This document shows, piece by piece, positions 36,572 to 44,744 of a stretch of DNA of 64,000 nt. Source of the stretch: Betaproteobacteria bacterium (GTDB lineage Bacteria > Pseudomonadota > Gammaproteobacteria > Burkholderiales > SG8-41); contig JAOTVX010000006.1 in assembly GCA_029863175.1 (NCBI GenBank), forward strand, positions 62,001 through 126,000, given 5' to 3'. The notes under the pieces were generated by a model. The model made no database searches. It saw nothing but the letters and a program-made list of their open reading frames with translations, and was not told where the DNA came from. Position numbers and translations under genes: made by a program. The stretch's first letter is position 1, and each line of letters opens with the position of its first letter.

Positions 36572-37108
36572 CTATGTGCTGCGGTAGTCGAGGGGCCAGA
36601 AGCGCTGAAGATACTCCAGGACATCGGCCTGGAATTCATGCGAGCGGTAGAGCCAGACCGCCTGATGCTTGTCGAGCTTGTTCAGCCGTTGGGCCCGCAT
36701 GTTGACCTGACCGAGGGGCATGTTGTAGCGGTCGTATGCGGCACGCTCAGCTGCAATTTCGGGATCGTCGTCGAAAAAGAGCCATTCGGTCACGAACATA
36801 TTCTGGACGCGCTCCAGTTCGTGCGATACCGCGTCCTCGACGCGCACAGGCTTGTCGAGCTCGGTCGTGCGTGCCGAGTAGAGGTGCTTCCACCCGCCGT
36901 AGAGGTCTGATCCCTCGCTCGCGTAAAAGCGGGTCGGCTTGCTGGAAAAGAAGCGCTCCAGCGTGAAGTAGGCGGAGAGATACTCCGAGTCGCGGGCGCC
37001 GATCCACCATCCATACACATCAACGCCGCGCTCGAAGTAGACCAAGGCGCACATGAGACCCACTCCATACGGAGCGTAGGCGATAAGGCTCCTGGGCGTC
37101 GTGGTCAC
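36572..37108 (-). CDS. Hypothetical protein
   Basis: A 178-residue soluble protein rich in aromatics and charged residues (SLIAYAPYGVGLMCALVYF, FGLERFF-like stretches, VEDAVSHELERVQNMF). I do not recognise the family. A strongly acidic helix (FFDDDPEIAAERAAYDRYN) is followed by a basic one. Its start is followed upstream by two FNR/DNR-type sites at 37175 and 37289 that separate it from ftsH, so it may be regulated with that gene. Confidence 0.65.
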   Translation of the reverse strand: MTTTPRSLIAYAPYGVGLMCALVYFERGVDVYGWWIGARDSEYLSAYFTLERFFSSKPTRFYASEGSDLYGGWKHLYSARTTELDKPVRVEDAVSHELERVQNMFVTEWLFFDDDPEIAAERAAYDRYNMPLGQVNMRAQRLNKLDKHQAVWLYRSHEFQADVLEYLQRFWPLDYRST

Positions 37109-37174
37109 GGAGTCCTCAGATTGACCGGCCTGCGGTAATTATAAGCACGATAAGGCCCGCCGGGCAGAAGCCGC

Positions 37175-37188
37175 TTGATTTAGGTCAA
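37175..37188 (-). promoter_or_regulatory. FNR/DNR-type site TTGAT-TTAG-GTCAA
   Basis: It lies 66 bp upstream of the minus-strand hypothetical gene start and probably serves that gene. Confidence 0.6.
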
Positions 37189-37288
37189 ACCTTAGCCGCG
37201 CAACGTCGGACGTGGTAACGGCCCGGCAGCGCGCCGTCCCGCATCCGCCGCTAGCTATCGGAAAACGCGGGTGAAAGCGGCGCGCTTC

Positions 37289-37302
37289 TTGACGTACATC
37301 AA
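37289..37302 (+). promoter_or_regulatory. FNR/DNR-type site TTGAC-GTAC-ATCAA upstream of ftsH
   Basis: It lies 61 bp before the chosen ftsH ATG. Confidence 0.65.
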
Positions 37303-37363
37303 CACTGCGCGCGATGCGTGCCCCTAGCATGTGACCAGACACCAAACCCGGGTTCAAACGGAG

Positions 37364-39202
37364 ATGGACGCCGACAAGCCCAGCTTCATGAACCGGCAAT
37401 ACCGCATCAATCTCGCTTATTTCATCCTGGCGGTGTTCGCGGTCCTGTGGCTGCAGAGCCTGTGGGTCCAGTCGCAGCAGGTCGAGCGGCTTTCCTATAG
37501 CGAGTTTCAGCAGCAGCTGAAGGCGGGCCGGGTCAAGGAAATCGTGGTCTACGAGAACCGTATCGAGGGGGCCTTCAGCCAACCCACCCCCGACGGGCGC
37601 ACGCGTTTCGTCACCATCCGCGTCGATCCGGACCTCGCGAAGGACCTCGAAGGCTACAACGTCAAGTACGGCGGGGCGATCGAGCAGACGTTCGTCCGGG
37701 ACATCCTGTCCTGGACGATTCCGGCACTCATCTTCATCGGCATCTGGATGTTCATCGTGCGCCGGTTTGCCCAGAGCCAGGGCATGGGCGGCGGCTTCCT
37801 CACCATCGGCAAGAGCAAGGCCAAGGTGTACATGGAAAAGGACACCAGGGTTACCTTCGACGATGTGGCGGGCGTCGACGAAGCCAAGGAGGAGCTGAAG
37901 GAGATCATCACGTTCTTGAAGAACCCGAAAAGTTACGGTCGTCTCGGCGCCCGCATTCCCAAGGGCGTGCTCCTGGTCGGTCCGCCGGGCACCGGAAAGA
38001 CTTTGCTCGCGCGGGCGGTTGCCGGGGAGGCGGAGGTCCCGTTCTATTCCATCAGCGGCGCGGAATTCGTCGAGATGTTCGTCGGCGTGGGCGCGGCCCG
38101 CGTGAGGGATCTGTTCGAGCAAGCGCGACAGAAAGCGCCAGCCATCATCTTCATCGATGAGCTCGACGCACTGGGCCGCGCACGGGGCGCATTTCCGTTC
38201 GGAGGCCACGACGAGAAGGAGCAGACGCTCAATCAGCTGCTTTCGGAAATGGACGGTTTCGACCCCAGCTCGGGGCTCGTGCTGCTCGCTGCCACGAATC
38301 GCCCGGAGATCCTCGATCCGGCGCTGCTGCGGGCAGGACGCTTCGACCGGCAGGTGCTGGTCGACCGGCCGGACCGGACGGGGCGCGTGCAGATCCTGAA
38401 GACGCACATCCGCAAGGTACGGCTCGCGCCGGAGGTGGACCTGGAGAGTGTCGCTGCCCTCACCGTCGGATTTACCGGCGCCGACCTGGCTAACCTGGTC
38501 AACGAAGCGGCGCTCCTGGCGACGCGCCGCGGCGGGGACGCGGTGACGGCGGACGACTTCACGCGCGCGATCGAGCGCATCGTCGCAGGGCTCGAAAAGA
38601 AGAACCGCGTCCTCAACCCGAAGGAGCGCGAGGTGATCGCGAACCACGAGATGGGCCACGCGCTGGTGGCGATGAACCTGCCGGGGACGGATCCGGTGCA
38701 CAAGATCTCGATCATTCCGCGCGGGATCGGCGCGCTGGGCTACACGATCCAGCGGCCCACCGAGGACCGCTATCTCATGACCCGCGGCGAGCTCGAGAAC
38801 AAGATGGCGGTTCTGCTCGGCGGACGCGCGGCTGAGCAAATCGTATTCGGGCATCTCTCGACCGGGGCGGCTGACGATCTCGCCAAGGTGACCGACATCG
38901 CGCGCAGCATGGTCATGCGCTACGGCATGGTCGAGCAGCTCGGTCACGTGACTTACGAGAGCGAGCACCCCACGTTTCTCGGGGTGCCGGGTGAAATGCC
39001 GCGCAGGCGCGAATTCAGCGAAGAGACGGCGCGCGACATTGACCGCGCGGTCCGGGAAATCGTCAAAAGCGCATTCGAGCGGGCGGTCGGGATCCTGAAC
39101 CAGCACCAGCCCGTGCTCGAGCGCGGATCAAAGGTGCTACTGCAGAAGGAAAGCCTCGTCGAGGAGGATCTCGAGGAGCTGCGGCGCGAAGTTTCCGCCT
39201 GA
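37364..39202 (+). CDS. ftsH: ATP-dependent zinc metalloprotease FtsH (probable paralogue)
   Basis: A 612-residue membrane protease with two N-terminal membrane helices ([13 protein letters not shown] and [11 protein letters not shown]). The AAA module has [17 protein letters not shown] (Walker A), [13 protein letters not shown] (Walker B) and the SRH arginines, and the M41 peptidase has HEMGH with a later Asp. The C-terminus lacks the usual long acidic tail. The start is uncertain: GTG 37331 and ATG 37388 are possible. Linkage to FNR/DNR-type sites suggests a specialised copy beside a housekeeping FtsH elsewhere. Confidence 0.92.
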   Translation: MDADKPSFMNRQYRINLAYFILAVFAVLWLQSLWVQSQQVERLSYSEFQQQLKAGRVKEIVVYENRIEGAFSQPTPDGRTRFVTIRVDPDLAKDLEGYNVKYGGAIEQTFVRDILSWTIPALIFIGIWMFIVRRFAQSQGMGGGFLTIGKSKAKVYMEKDTRVTFDDVAGVDEAKEELKEIITFLKNPKSYGRLGARIPKGVLLVGPPGTGKTLLARAVAGEAEVPFYSISGAEFVEMFVGVGAARVRDLFEQARQKAPAIIFIDELDALGRARGAFPFGGHDEKEQTLNQLLSEMDGFDPSSGLVLLAATNRPEILDPALLRAGRFDRQVLVDRPDRTGRVQILKTHIRKVRLAPEVDLESVAALTVGFTGADLANLVNEAALLATRRGGDAVTADDFTRAIERIVAGLEKKNRVLNPKEREVIANHEMGHALVAMNLPGTDPVHKISIIPRGIGALGYTIQRPTEDRYLMTRGELENKMAVLLGGRAAEQIVFGHLSTGAADDLAKVTDIARSMVMRYGMVEQLGHVTYESEHPTFLGVPGEMPRRREFSEETARDIDRAVREIVKSAFERAVGILNQHQPVLERGSKVLLQKESLVEEDLEELRREVSA

Positions 39203-39279
39203 CGGCCGTGAGTCGTGAATCGTAAATCGTAAATCGTGAATCGTGAATCATCAATCGGGAATTGTGGATCGTAACTTTA
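39203..39279 (+). repeat. Direct repeat block after ftsH
   Basis: About seven imperfect tandem copies of a GTGAATCGTAAATC-type word (CGTGAATCGTAAATCG) follow the ftsH stop directly. No facing arm is visible within this gap, unlike most other repeat loci, though GATTCACG words occur at 43590. Confidence 0.7.
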
Positions 39280-39313
39280 AGGACTTTGTCGCGCGTAGCC
39301 TCGACAAAGTCCT
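39280..39313. terminator. Perfect 12-bp hairpin at the convergent ftsH/HPF end
   Basis: AGGACTTTGTCG pairs exactly with CGACAAAGTCCT around a 10-nt loop. It is adjacent to the stop of the minus-strand HPF-CSD gene and so can serve both converging genes. It belongs to the AGGANTTTG hairpin family. Confidence 0.7.
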
Positions 39314-39878
39314 AGCTGAGGATGTGATGCTTGCCGATGAGGTAAACCGTGCTCGCCTGCGGTCCGCGCTCGCCCATTTCGTCGTCGAAGCGCACGTCCG
39401 CTCCGACTTGCAGCCTGTCGAAGTCGGCGTCGACGACGCTGTTGCGATGAAAATAGATGAGCCGTCCGTCCGCTGATTCGATCCTGCCGTAGCCGCCATC
39501 CGTGTTGATTTCCGCGATCCGCCCGTGGCCCGGAATCTCGTGGGCCTTGACCTGGCCCCTGCGGTTGCGCGCGTAGTCCTCGAGCTGCCGGCGGATGGAG
39601 TCAACCGCATCGCGAATGGCGACATAGACGTCGGTGTAAGCGTGATGCTGGTCGGGCTCGCGGCTTGCCACCAGCTCCTTCTCGGGAACGGTAACGTAGA
39701 CCCGGGCCTGGTAACGATTGCCGTTGCGGTGGTGCTTGTGCGCGCCCTCGACGATGACGCGGCAACGGACAATGCCATCGTAGTAACGCTCCAGTTTCGC
39801 GGCGCGCTCCTGGACTTTGGCTTCGATTGCTTCGGAACGATCGTGATTGTGAAACGTGATTTGTAGTGGAACTTGCAT
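39312..39878 (-). CDS. HPF/RaiA-family ribosome hibernation factor fused to a cold-shock domain
   Basis: A 188-residue protein. Residues 1-105 form an HPF/YfiA-like domain (MQVPLQITFHNHDRSEAIEA, ERAAKLERYYDGIVRCRVIVE, YTDVYVAIRDAVDSIRRQLEDYARN). Residues 115-188 form a cold-shock-type OB fold (GRIAEINTDGGYGRIESADG, LIYFHRNSVVDADFDRL, VRFDDEMGERGPQASTVYL), with the RNP-like FHRNSV and a GYGRI in place of GFGFI. The chosen start has GGAGAACGCGGC upstream. It likely links ribosome silencing with RNA binding. The minus-strand gene has an FNR/DNR-type site 113 bp upstream at 39991. Confidence 0.9.
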   Translation of the reverse strand: MQVPLQITFHNHDRSEAIEAKVQERAAKLERYYDGIVRCRVIVEGAHKHHRNGNRYQARVYVTVPEKELVASREPDQHHAYTDVYVAIRDAVDSIRRQLEDYARNRRGQVKAHEIPGHGRIAEINTDGGYGRIESADGRLIYFHRNSVVDADFDRLQVGADVRFDDEMGERGPQASTVYLIGKHHILS

Positions 39879-39990
39879 GCCGCGTTCTCCAGAGTGGTCC
39901 CAGGCTTCCAGGCACAACATTACCCACCGCTGGTCGAGGTGCCAGATGACAGTTTCAAAAGTACTTTCCGCTTGAACACGGCGAACCGGG

Positions 39991-40004
39991 TTGATCCAGG
40001 TCAA
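39991..40004 (-). promoter_or_regulatory. FNR/DNR-type site TTGAT-CCAG-GTCAA upstream of the HPF-CSD gene
   Basis: The nearer of two sites (with 40073) in the gap between the HPF-CSD gene and the divergent phosphoribosyltransferase gene. Confidence 0.65.
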
Positions 40005-40072
40005 ATCTCGCGCTGGAGCGCTTGTCCCGCAAGGAAAACCGTTGGCCTGACCAGCTTTTACCATCAAACATG

Positions 40073-40086
40073 TTGACGCAGGTCAA
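40073..40086 (+). promoter_or_regulatory. FNR/DNR-type site TTGAC-GCAG-GTCAA
   Basis: It lies 69 bp before the phosphoribosyltransferase ATG at 40155. Confidence 0.65.
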
Positions 40087-40154
40087 CAGCAGCTGCTGGA
40101 TACTGGGTTATATGTTCTTTGTTGAAAAGCGATTGCACGACGGAGGGGATTCGC

Positions 40155-40856
40155 ATGAAGCAAGGCCTGCTTCCGTTCTGCGATCGCGTCGCAGCCGGGC
40201 GCGCGCTCGCGGCAGCGTTGGAGCACTACCGGAACAGAAACGATGTGCTCGTGCTCGCTCTGCCGCGGGGAGGCGTGCCGGTTGCCGCCGAAGTGGCCGC
40301 AGCCCTGGGCGCCGGGCTCGATCTGATAATCGTGCGCAAGCTCGGTGCGCCGGGCCATGAGGAGCTTGCGATGGGCGCGATCGCAAGCGGGGGCGTTCGC
40401 GTGCTTAACCCGCACGTCATTTCGTCGCTCGGGATCCGCGACACGGCGATCGAGGAAGTCGCGAAACGCGAGCAGCGGGAACTGGAGCGCCGGGAGCATG
40501 CTTATCGCGGTGCGCGCCCGCGGCCGGTCATTGAGGGCAGGTGCCTGATCCTTGTGGACGACGGCGTCGCAACGGGCGCGACCATGCGCGCGGCCATCGA
40601 GGCGTTGCGGCGCCAGTCGCCGGCAAAGATCGTGGTCGCCGTTCCAGTGGCGCCGCCGGATACCGTCAAGCGGTTACGCAGCGAGGCGGATGAGGTGATC
40701 TGCCTCGAAGCGCCGGAGCTGTTCATGGCGATCGGTCAATTCTACGTGGAGTTTACGCAGCTCAGCGACGAGGCAGTGCGGGAGCAGCTGGCAAACGCCT
40801 GGGCGACGCTCGCCGGTCCGTCATTGGCACGCGGACGGGTTGATAGCAGCGCTTGA
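40155..40856 (+). CDS. Phosphoribosyltransferase-domain protein
   Basis: A 233-residue PRTase-fold protein with the PRPP loop CLILVDDGVATGATMRAAI and a pyrophosphate-binding ALPRGGVPVAAEVA near the start. It resembles the ComF-like or hypothetical PRTases whose mycobacterial counterpart Rv0571c is fused to a hydrolase in the DosR regulon (recalled, not searched). Substrate unknown. GGAGGGG precedes the chosen ATG. A PRPP synthase and a hydrolase lie nearby. Confidence 0.85.
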   Translation: MKQGLLPFCDRVAAGRALAAALEHYRNRNDVLVLALPRGGVPVAAEVAAALGAGLDLIIVRKLGAPGHEELAMGAIASGGVRVLNPHVISSLGIRDTAIEEVAKREQRELERREHAYRGARPRPVIEGRCLILVDDGVATGATMRAAIEALRRQSPAKIVVAVPVAPPDTVKRLRSEADEVICLEAPELFMAIGQFYVEFTQLSDEAVREQLANAWATLAGPSLARGRVDSSA

Positions 40857-40866
40857 TCTGCGTCAA
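40853..40866 (+). promoter_or_regulatory. FNR/DNR-type site TTGAT-CTGC-GTCAA upstream of uspA, distal copy
   Basis: It overlaps the stop codon of the preceding gene, 122 bp before the usp GTG. Confidence 0.6.
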
Positions 40867-40909
40867 GACGCGCGTCCATGCGCGGCCGTAAGCTTCCCTA
40901 AAGGCATAA

Positions 40910-40923
40910 TTGACGCGAGTCAC
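40910..40923 (+). promoter_or_regulatory. FNR/DNR-type site TTGAC-GCGA-GTCAC upstream of uspA, proximal copy
   Basis: An imperfect site (last base C) 65 bp before the usp GTG. Confidence 0.45.
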
Positions 40924-40988
40924 AACTTTCGGGGGCGAGTTCGCGACCTGTCCGTCGGCGGCTGCGTCCCGGAAAGCGAGGGGGTGAA

Positions 40989-41420
40989 GTGTACAAGCAG
41001 ATTCTGATCGCGGTGGACGGAAGCGAGACGTCGCGTTCGGCGCTGGACGATGCGCTCAAGCTGGCCCGGGAGCAGGGGGCGAAAGTCCTGCTGCTGTACG
41101 TTTACGAGCCGATTGTCAGTTCCTCGACCCACGGCCTTGTCGATCTCACGCAAGCGATCCGCGACGAGGGTGACCAAATCGTCGCTGGCGCGCTCGAGGA
41201 GGCCCGCAAGGCCGGAGTCGAAGCGCGCAGCCGGGTGCTCGACGCGGCGGGGCGGCGGGTGGCGAGCGCGATCGTTGAGGAGGCGAACACTGCGGGTGTC
41301 GATCTCATCGTCCTGGGGACGCATGGGCGCCGCGGCCTCGAGCACCTGGTGCTCGGCAGCGTTGCCGAAGGAGTGGCGCGCCGCGCCGCGGTCCCCGTCC
41401 TTCTGATCCGCAAACGATGA
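40989..41420 (+). CDS. Universal stress protein UspA family
   Basis: A 143-residue UspA-fold protein starting MYKQILIAVDGSETSRSAL. The ATP-binding signature GTHGRRGLEHLVLGSVAEG is intact, so it is likely the ATP-binding kind. GTG start after GGGGTGAA. Two sites upstream suggest FNR/DNR-type control, as known for several Usp genes in Pseudomonas. The hydrolase gene follows 70 bp later. Confidence 0.93.
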   Translation: MYKQILIAVDGSETSRSALDDALKLAREQGAKVLLLYVYEPIVSSSTHGLVDLTQAIRDEGDQIVAGALEEARKAGVEARSRVLDAAGRRVASAIVEEANTAGVDLIVLGTHGRRGLEHLVLGSVAEGVARRAAVPVLLIRKR

Positions 41421-41490
41421 CCGCTGCGGCGGCAGGCCCCGTGGCATTGCGGCCAATCGGGCGGTGCGGCGCACGCGGAGCTCTTTAATC

Positions 41491-42192
41491 ATGGGCGCCC
41501 GGCCCGGGACCAACGACGTCACGGTACAAGCGGCGAATGCCGCGCTGGAAGGCACGCTGGTGCTCCCGCAACGCGCGGCAGGCATCGTCGTTTTCGCCCA
41601 CGGCAGCGGGAGCAGCCGGTTCAGTCCCCGCAACCAGTACGTTTCCGATTTCCTTAACGAGGGAGGGCTGGGAACGCTGCTCTTCGATCTGCTGACAGCC
41701 GAAGAGCACGAGATCGACGAGCTGACTCGCGAGCTGCGCTTCGATATCGACCTGCTCTCGGGTCGCCTGATCGGCGCAATCGACTGGCTGGCCGCGGGGG
41801 CACATACCGCCAGCCTTGGAGTCGGACTCTTTGGTGCCAGCACCGGAGCGGCGGCGGCCCTGCGTGCAGCCGCGGAGCGTCCCGATCGCGTTGCGGCTGT
41901 GGTCTCCCGCGGAGGACGGCCCGATCTCGCGATGGCTGCCTTGCCGCGGGTGCATGCGCCCACGCTGCTCATTGTGGGCGGGCGCGACGCGCCGGTCATC
42001 GAGATGAATCGCGAAGCCGCCGCGCAGCTGCGCACCGAGCACCGCATCGAGATCGTGCCGGGCGCGACCCACCTGTTCGAGGAGCCGGGCGCGCTCGAAC
42101 AGGTAGCACGGCACGCACGCGATTGGTTCCAACGCCACCTCGCGGCCGTGAAACGTGAATCGCGAATCGAAGCGCTGAAAACCTGGTATTAA
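41491..42192 (+). CDS. Alpha/beta hydrolase, dienelactone-hydrolase type
   Basis: A 233-residue hydrolase with the oxyanion segment VVFAHGSGSSRFSPRN, the nucleophile elbow GLFGASTGAAAAL, an Asp in VGGRDAPV and a His in GATHLFEE, so the triad is complete. Substrate unknown. The last 14 residues (VKRESRIEALKTWY) are read from the repeat word GTGAAACGTGAATCG, so the repeat extends the C-terminus. ATG 41491 was chosen over a start at 41464. Confidence 0.8.
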   Translation: MGARPGTNDVTVQAANAALEGTLVLPQRAAGIVVFAHGSGSSRFSPRNQYVSDFLNEGGLGTLLFDLLTAEEHEIDELTRELRFDIDLLSGRLIGAIDWLAAGAHTASLGVGLFGASTGAAAALRAAAERPDRVAAVVSRGGRPDLAMAALPRVHAPTLLIVGGRDAPVIEMNREAAAQLRTEHRIEIVPGATHLFEEPGALEQVARHARDWFQRHLAAVKRESRIEALKTWY

Positions 42193-42317
42193 CCGCGGAT
42201 AAACGCAGATAAACGCCGATGAAGATCAAGAAAGTCATAGACAGGATTTACATGATTCACAGGATTAAATTGCAAGAAAGAATCATGTAAATCCTGTTAA
42301 TCCTGTCCATCAACCAC
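42143..42317 (+). repeat. Three-word inverted repeat between hydrolase and PRPP synthase genes
   Basis: It starts with GTGAATCGCGAATCG inside the hydrolase gene, then CGCAGATAAACGCCGATG at about 42205. A strong pair follows: GACAGGATTTACATGATTC (about 42240) faces AATCATGTAAATCCTGTT (about 42280), with an interior near-palindrome. It ends 12 bp before the PRPP synthase ATG. Confidence 0.75.
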
Positions 42318-43289
42318 ATGGAACTGGCTCTCTTTGCGCTGAATGCGAGCCGCGAGTTCGGTCAGCACGTCGCCGAAGCGCTGGGCGTGCCGTTGTCGGC
42401 GCACGAGGAGCGGGAATTCGAAGACGGCGAGCACAAGGCCCGGCCGCTCGAGAGCGTGCGGGGCCGCGACCTCTACGTATTGCAGTCCCTCTACGGTGAC
42501 CCTGTGCAGAGCGCCAATGACAAGCTGGTGCGCTTGTTGTTCTTTATCGGCGCGCTGCGGGACGCGTCGGCGGGCCGGATCACCGCCGTGCTGCCCTACC
42601 TGTGCTACGCGCGCAAGGATCGCAGAACGAAATCGCGCGACCCCGTGTCGACCCGCTACATTGCGGCGTTGCTGGAGGCGGTTGGCACGGATCACGTGAT
42701 TACGCTCGACGTGCACAACCTTGCCGCGTATGAAAACGCGTTTCGCATCCGTACCGATCATCTCGAGGCAAGGAAGCTTTTCGTTGACTATTTCAGTCCG
42801 CTGCTCGCGGACGAGGGCGTGGCGGTGTTCTCTCCGGACGTCGGCGGCGTCAAGCGCGCGGAGGCGTTTCGCGAGGCGCTGGAGCGGCGGCTGGGCCGGC
42901 CGGTGGGGCGCGCTTTCATGGAGAAGCAGCGCAGCGGCGGCGTGGTTTCGGGCGACCGGCTTGTCGGCGAGGTGGACGGCCGGACCGTGATCATCATCGA
43001 CGACCTCATCAGCAGCGGCACGACGCTCGCCCGCGCGGCGGCCGCCTGCGGCGGCGCCCGGCGGATCTACGCCGCAGCGTCCCACGGGCTCTTCGCGCAG
43101 AAGGCCGGCGAGGTGCTAGGCGCGAGCACGATCGAGCGGCTCATCGTGACCGACACTGTTCCCCCGTTTCGGCTCGAGTCGTCCGCGGCGCGCGGCAAGC
43201 TCAAGGTTCTTGGCACGGCGCTGCTCTTCGCCGAAGCCATCCGGCGCATGCACTCGGGCGGCTCGATCGTGGATCTGCTGGACGTTTAA
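42318..43289 (+). CDS. prs: Ribose-phosphate pyrophosphokinase (PRPP synthase)
   Basis: A 323-residue enzyme making PRPP from ribose 5-phosphate and ATP. The PRPP-binding loop is [15 protein letters not shown], and an [14 protein letters not shown] segment and [14 protein letters not shown] flexible loop are visible. Its N-terminus ([16 protein letters not shown]) is unlike typical housekeeping PrsA, so this may be a second, stress-linked copy. Two PRPP-using enzymes, PncB and the PRTase at 40155, are in the same island. Confidence 0.88.
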   Translation: MELALFALNASREFGQHVAEALGVPLSAHEEREFEDGEHKARPLESVRGRDLYVLQSLYGDPVQSANDKLVRLLFFIGALRDASAGRITAVLPYLCYARKDRRTKSRDPVSTRYIAALLEAVGTDHVITLDVHNLAAYENAFRIRTDHLEARKLFVDYFSPLLADEGVAVFSPDVGGVKRAEAFREALERRLGRPVGRAFMEKQRSGGVVSGDRLVGEVDGRTVIIIDDLISSGTTLARAAAACGGARRIYAAASHGLFAQKAGEVLGASTIERLIVTDTVPPFRLESSAARGKLKVLGTALLFAEAIRRMHSGGSIVDLLDV

Positions 43290-43603
43290 GAACTCCTTTT
43301 GAGCCGCCGATGGACGCCGATGAAGCCCAACCCCAAGTTCATTTAGCCGGAGATAAACGCAGATACACACAGATATAACGAAAAATAAAAACCAATCTTA
43401 GCCACCGTAAATGGTGAATCGAGATGTGATTTTCTTGGCGCCTTGGCGGTTCAATTTTGGGGTTTATCGACGTGCATCGGCGTGCATCGGCGGCTAAATT
43501 ATCCTGCGCTTCTTCTGGGTTTTCCGTCTTTTGTATATATGAATCTGTATTTTTCTGCGTTTATCTGCGGCTATTCTTCGATTCACGACTCACGAAATAC
43601 GAT
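43290..43603 (+). repeat. Complex repeat-filled gap after the PRPP synthase gene
   Basis: At least three interleaved word pairs fill the 314 bp: CCGCCGATGGACGCCGATG (about 43302) with CATCGGCGTGCATCGGCGG (about 43475); CGGAGATAAACGCAGATAC (about 43346) with CTGCGTTTATCTGCGGC (about 43555); and GTGAATCG (about 43413) with CGATTCACGACTCACG (about 43579). No gene, FNR/DNR-type site or other feature is visible. It separates convergent genes, so it may terminate both. Confidence 0.8.
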
Positions 43604-44665
43604 TCACGGAGTTGAGGCGTAGCGACTAGCCAGCTCGAGATAACGCCGCGCGCGGCCGATCCACTTCTCCCGCGCAGCCGGTTCGAGGTGATCCCGGAGA
43701 TGCCAGACCGAGAGCTTGGCTCTCAGGCTTGCGCGGACGGACTTGTAGAAGCGTACCAGCTGCGCGGCGGGCGCGTCGCCGGTGCGCTCGCAGTAGATGT
43801 CAAGTGCGACGTCGCTGATCCATTGGGCTCCCGCGTACTCGCATTCCAATGAGAGGTGGGCGATCTCTTCGACGGGGTCGAGGAGCCGCCAGGCCCGGTT
43901 GAACTCAAGGCAATCGATGAAACGCGGCTCGGGGCCGAGGAAGACGTGCTCGGGCCGCAGGTCGCCGTGGCCCTCGACGATCATCCCATCGTCCGCGCGG
44001 CGAGCGAGCAATTCTCCGGCCATCTCGAGGAGAGCGAGTTGAGCGCTGGCGGTTGACTGGTTGAGCGCGCCGTCGATTCCGTATTCGGGAAACGAAAGCT
44101 CGCGATGATTGGCGCGGATATCGCGCTCGAAGCGCTGCCGGTATTCGTCCGCGCTCATTGCAACGGGCTCCGCGCGCGCATAGAAATCGGCCAGCACGAG
44201 CATGAACTGACGCACGTCGTCCCGGCTTACCCGCCCGGCACTTATCGCGCGATCGAGCATGCGCTTCCGGGGCAGCCGGCGCATCTTGACGAGCCACTCG
44301 ACAGTTTCGCCGTCGCCGGCGAGCTGCAACTGTCCTCCTGCCGCTTGCGTCAGTGCCACGAGATCGAGGTATACGTCGCCCGCGAGACGCCGGTTCAGCC
44401 GCATCTCCTCGCGGCAGTCCGCGTGACGGGCTGCGAGGGTGCTGAAGTCCAGAAACTCGTAACGGACCGGCTTCTTGAGCTTGTAGGCGTGGCGGTCCGT
44501 GAGAAACACGAATGACATATGAGTTTGGACCACGTCCACCGCCGCGGTCCGCTCGGGATAGCTTTCGGGACGGATGAGGTAAGCGACTTTCGCCGCGAAA
44601 GCGACTCCGTGGTTCTCGAGCCGCGACCCGTTGGAGGCCTGGGTCTGGCATGTACGCGGAATCAT
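43604..44665 (-). CDS. APH-like kinase, paralogue of the kinase at 28385
   Basis: A 353-residue protein matching only the N-terminal half of the gene at 28385: THMSFVFLTDRHAYKLKKPV, EEMRLNRRL, EGHGDLRPEHVFL and FIDCLEFNRAWRLLD. The P-loop ATPase half is absent. Substrate unknown. The ATG follows GGGAAAA. It is divergent from phaC with an FNR/DNR-type site at 44699 between, repeating the regulatory arrangement of its longer paralogue. Confidence 0.8.
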   Translation of the reverse strand: MIPRTCQTQASNGSRLENHGVAFAAKVAYLIRPESYPERTAAVDVVQTHMSFVFLTDRHAYKLKKPVRYEFLDFSTLAARHADCREEMRLNRRLAGDVYLDLVALTQAAGGQLQLAGDGETVEWLVKMRRLPRKRMLDRAISAGRVSRDDVRQFMLVLADFYARAEPVAMSADEYRQRFERDIRANHRELSFPEYGIDGALNQSTASAQLALLEMAGELLARRADDGMIVEGHGDLRPEHVFLGPEPRFIDCLEFNRAWRLLDPVEEIAHLSLECEYAGAQWISDVALDIYCERTGDAPAAQLVRFYKSVRASLRAKLSVWHLRDHLEPAAREKWIGRARRYLELASRYASTP

Positions 44666-44698
44666 GGGCAATTTTCCCGCCAGTTGCCGGCCGCTAGC

Positions 44699-44712
44699 TT
44701 GATCTGCGTCAA
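44699..44712. promoter_or_regulatory. FNR/DNR-type site TTGAT-CTGC-GTCAA between the kinase gene and phaC
   Basis: Located 34 bp from the kinase ATG and 33 bp before the phaC GTG; may serve both. It has the same N4 spacer as the site at 40853. Confidence 0.65.
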
Positions 44713-44744
44713 TGGCGTCCAGCGTGATTGGAGGAGAATTTTTA

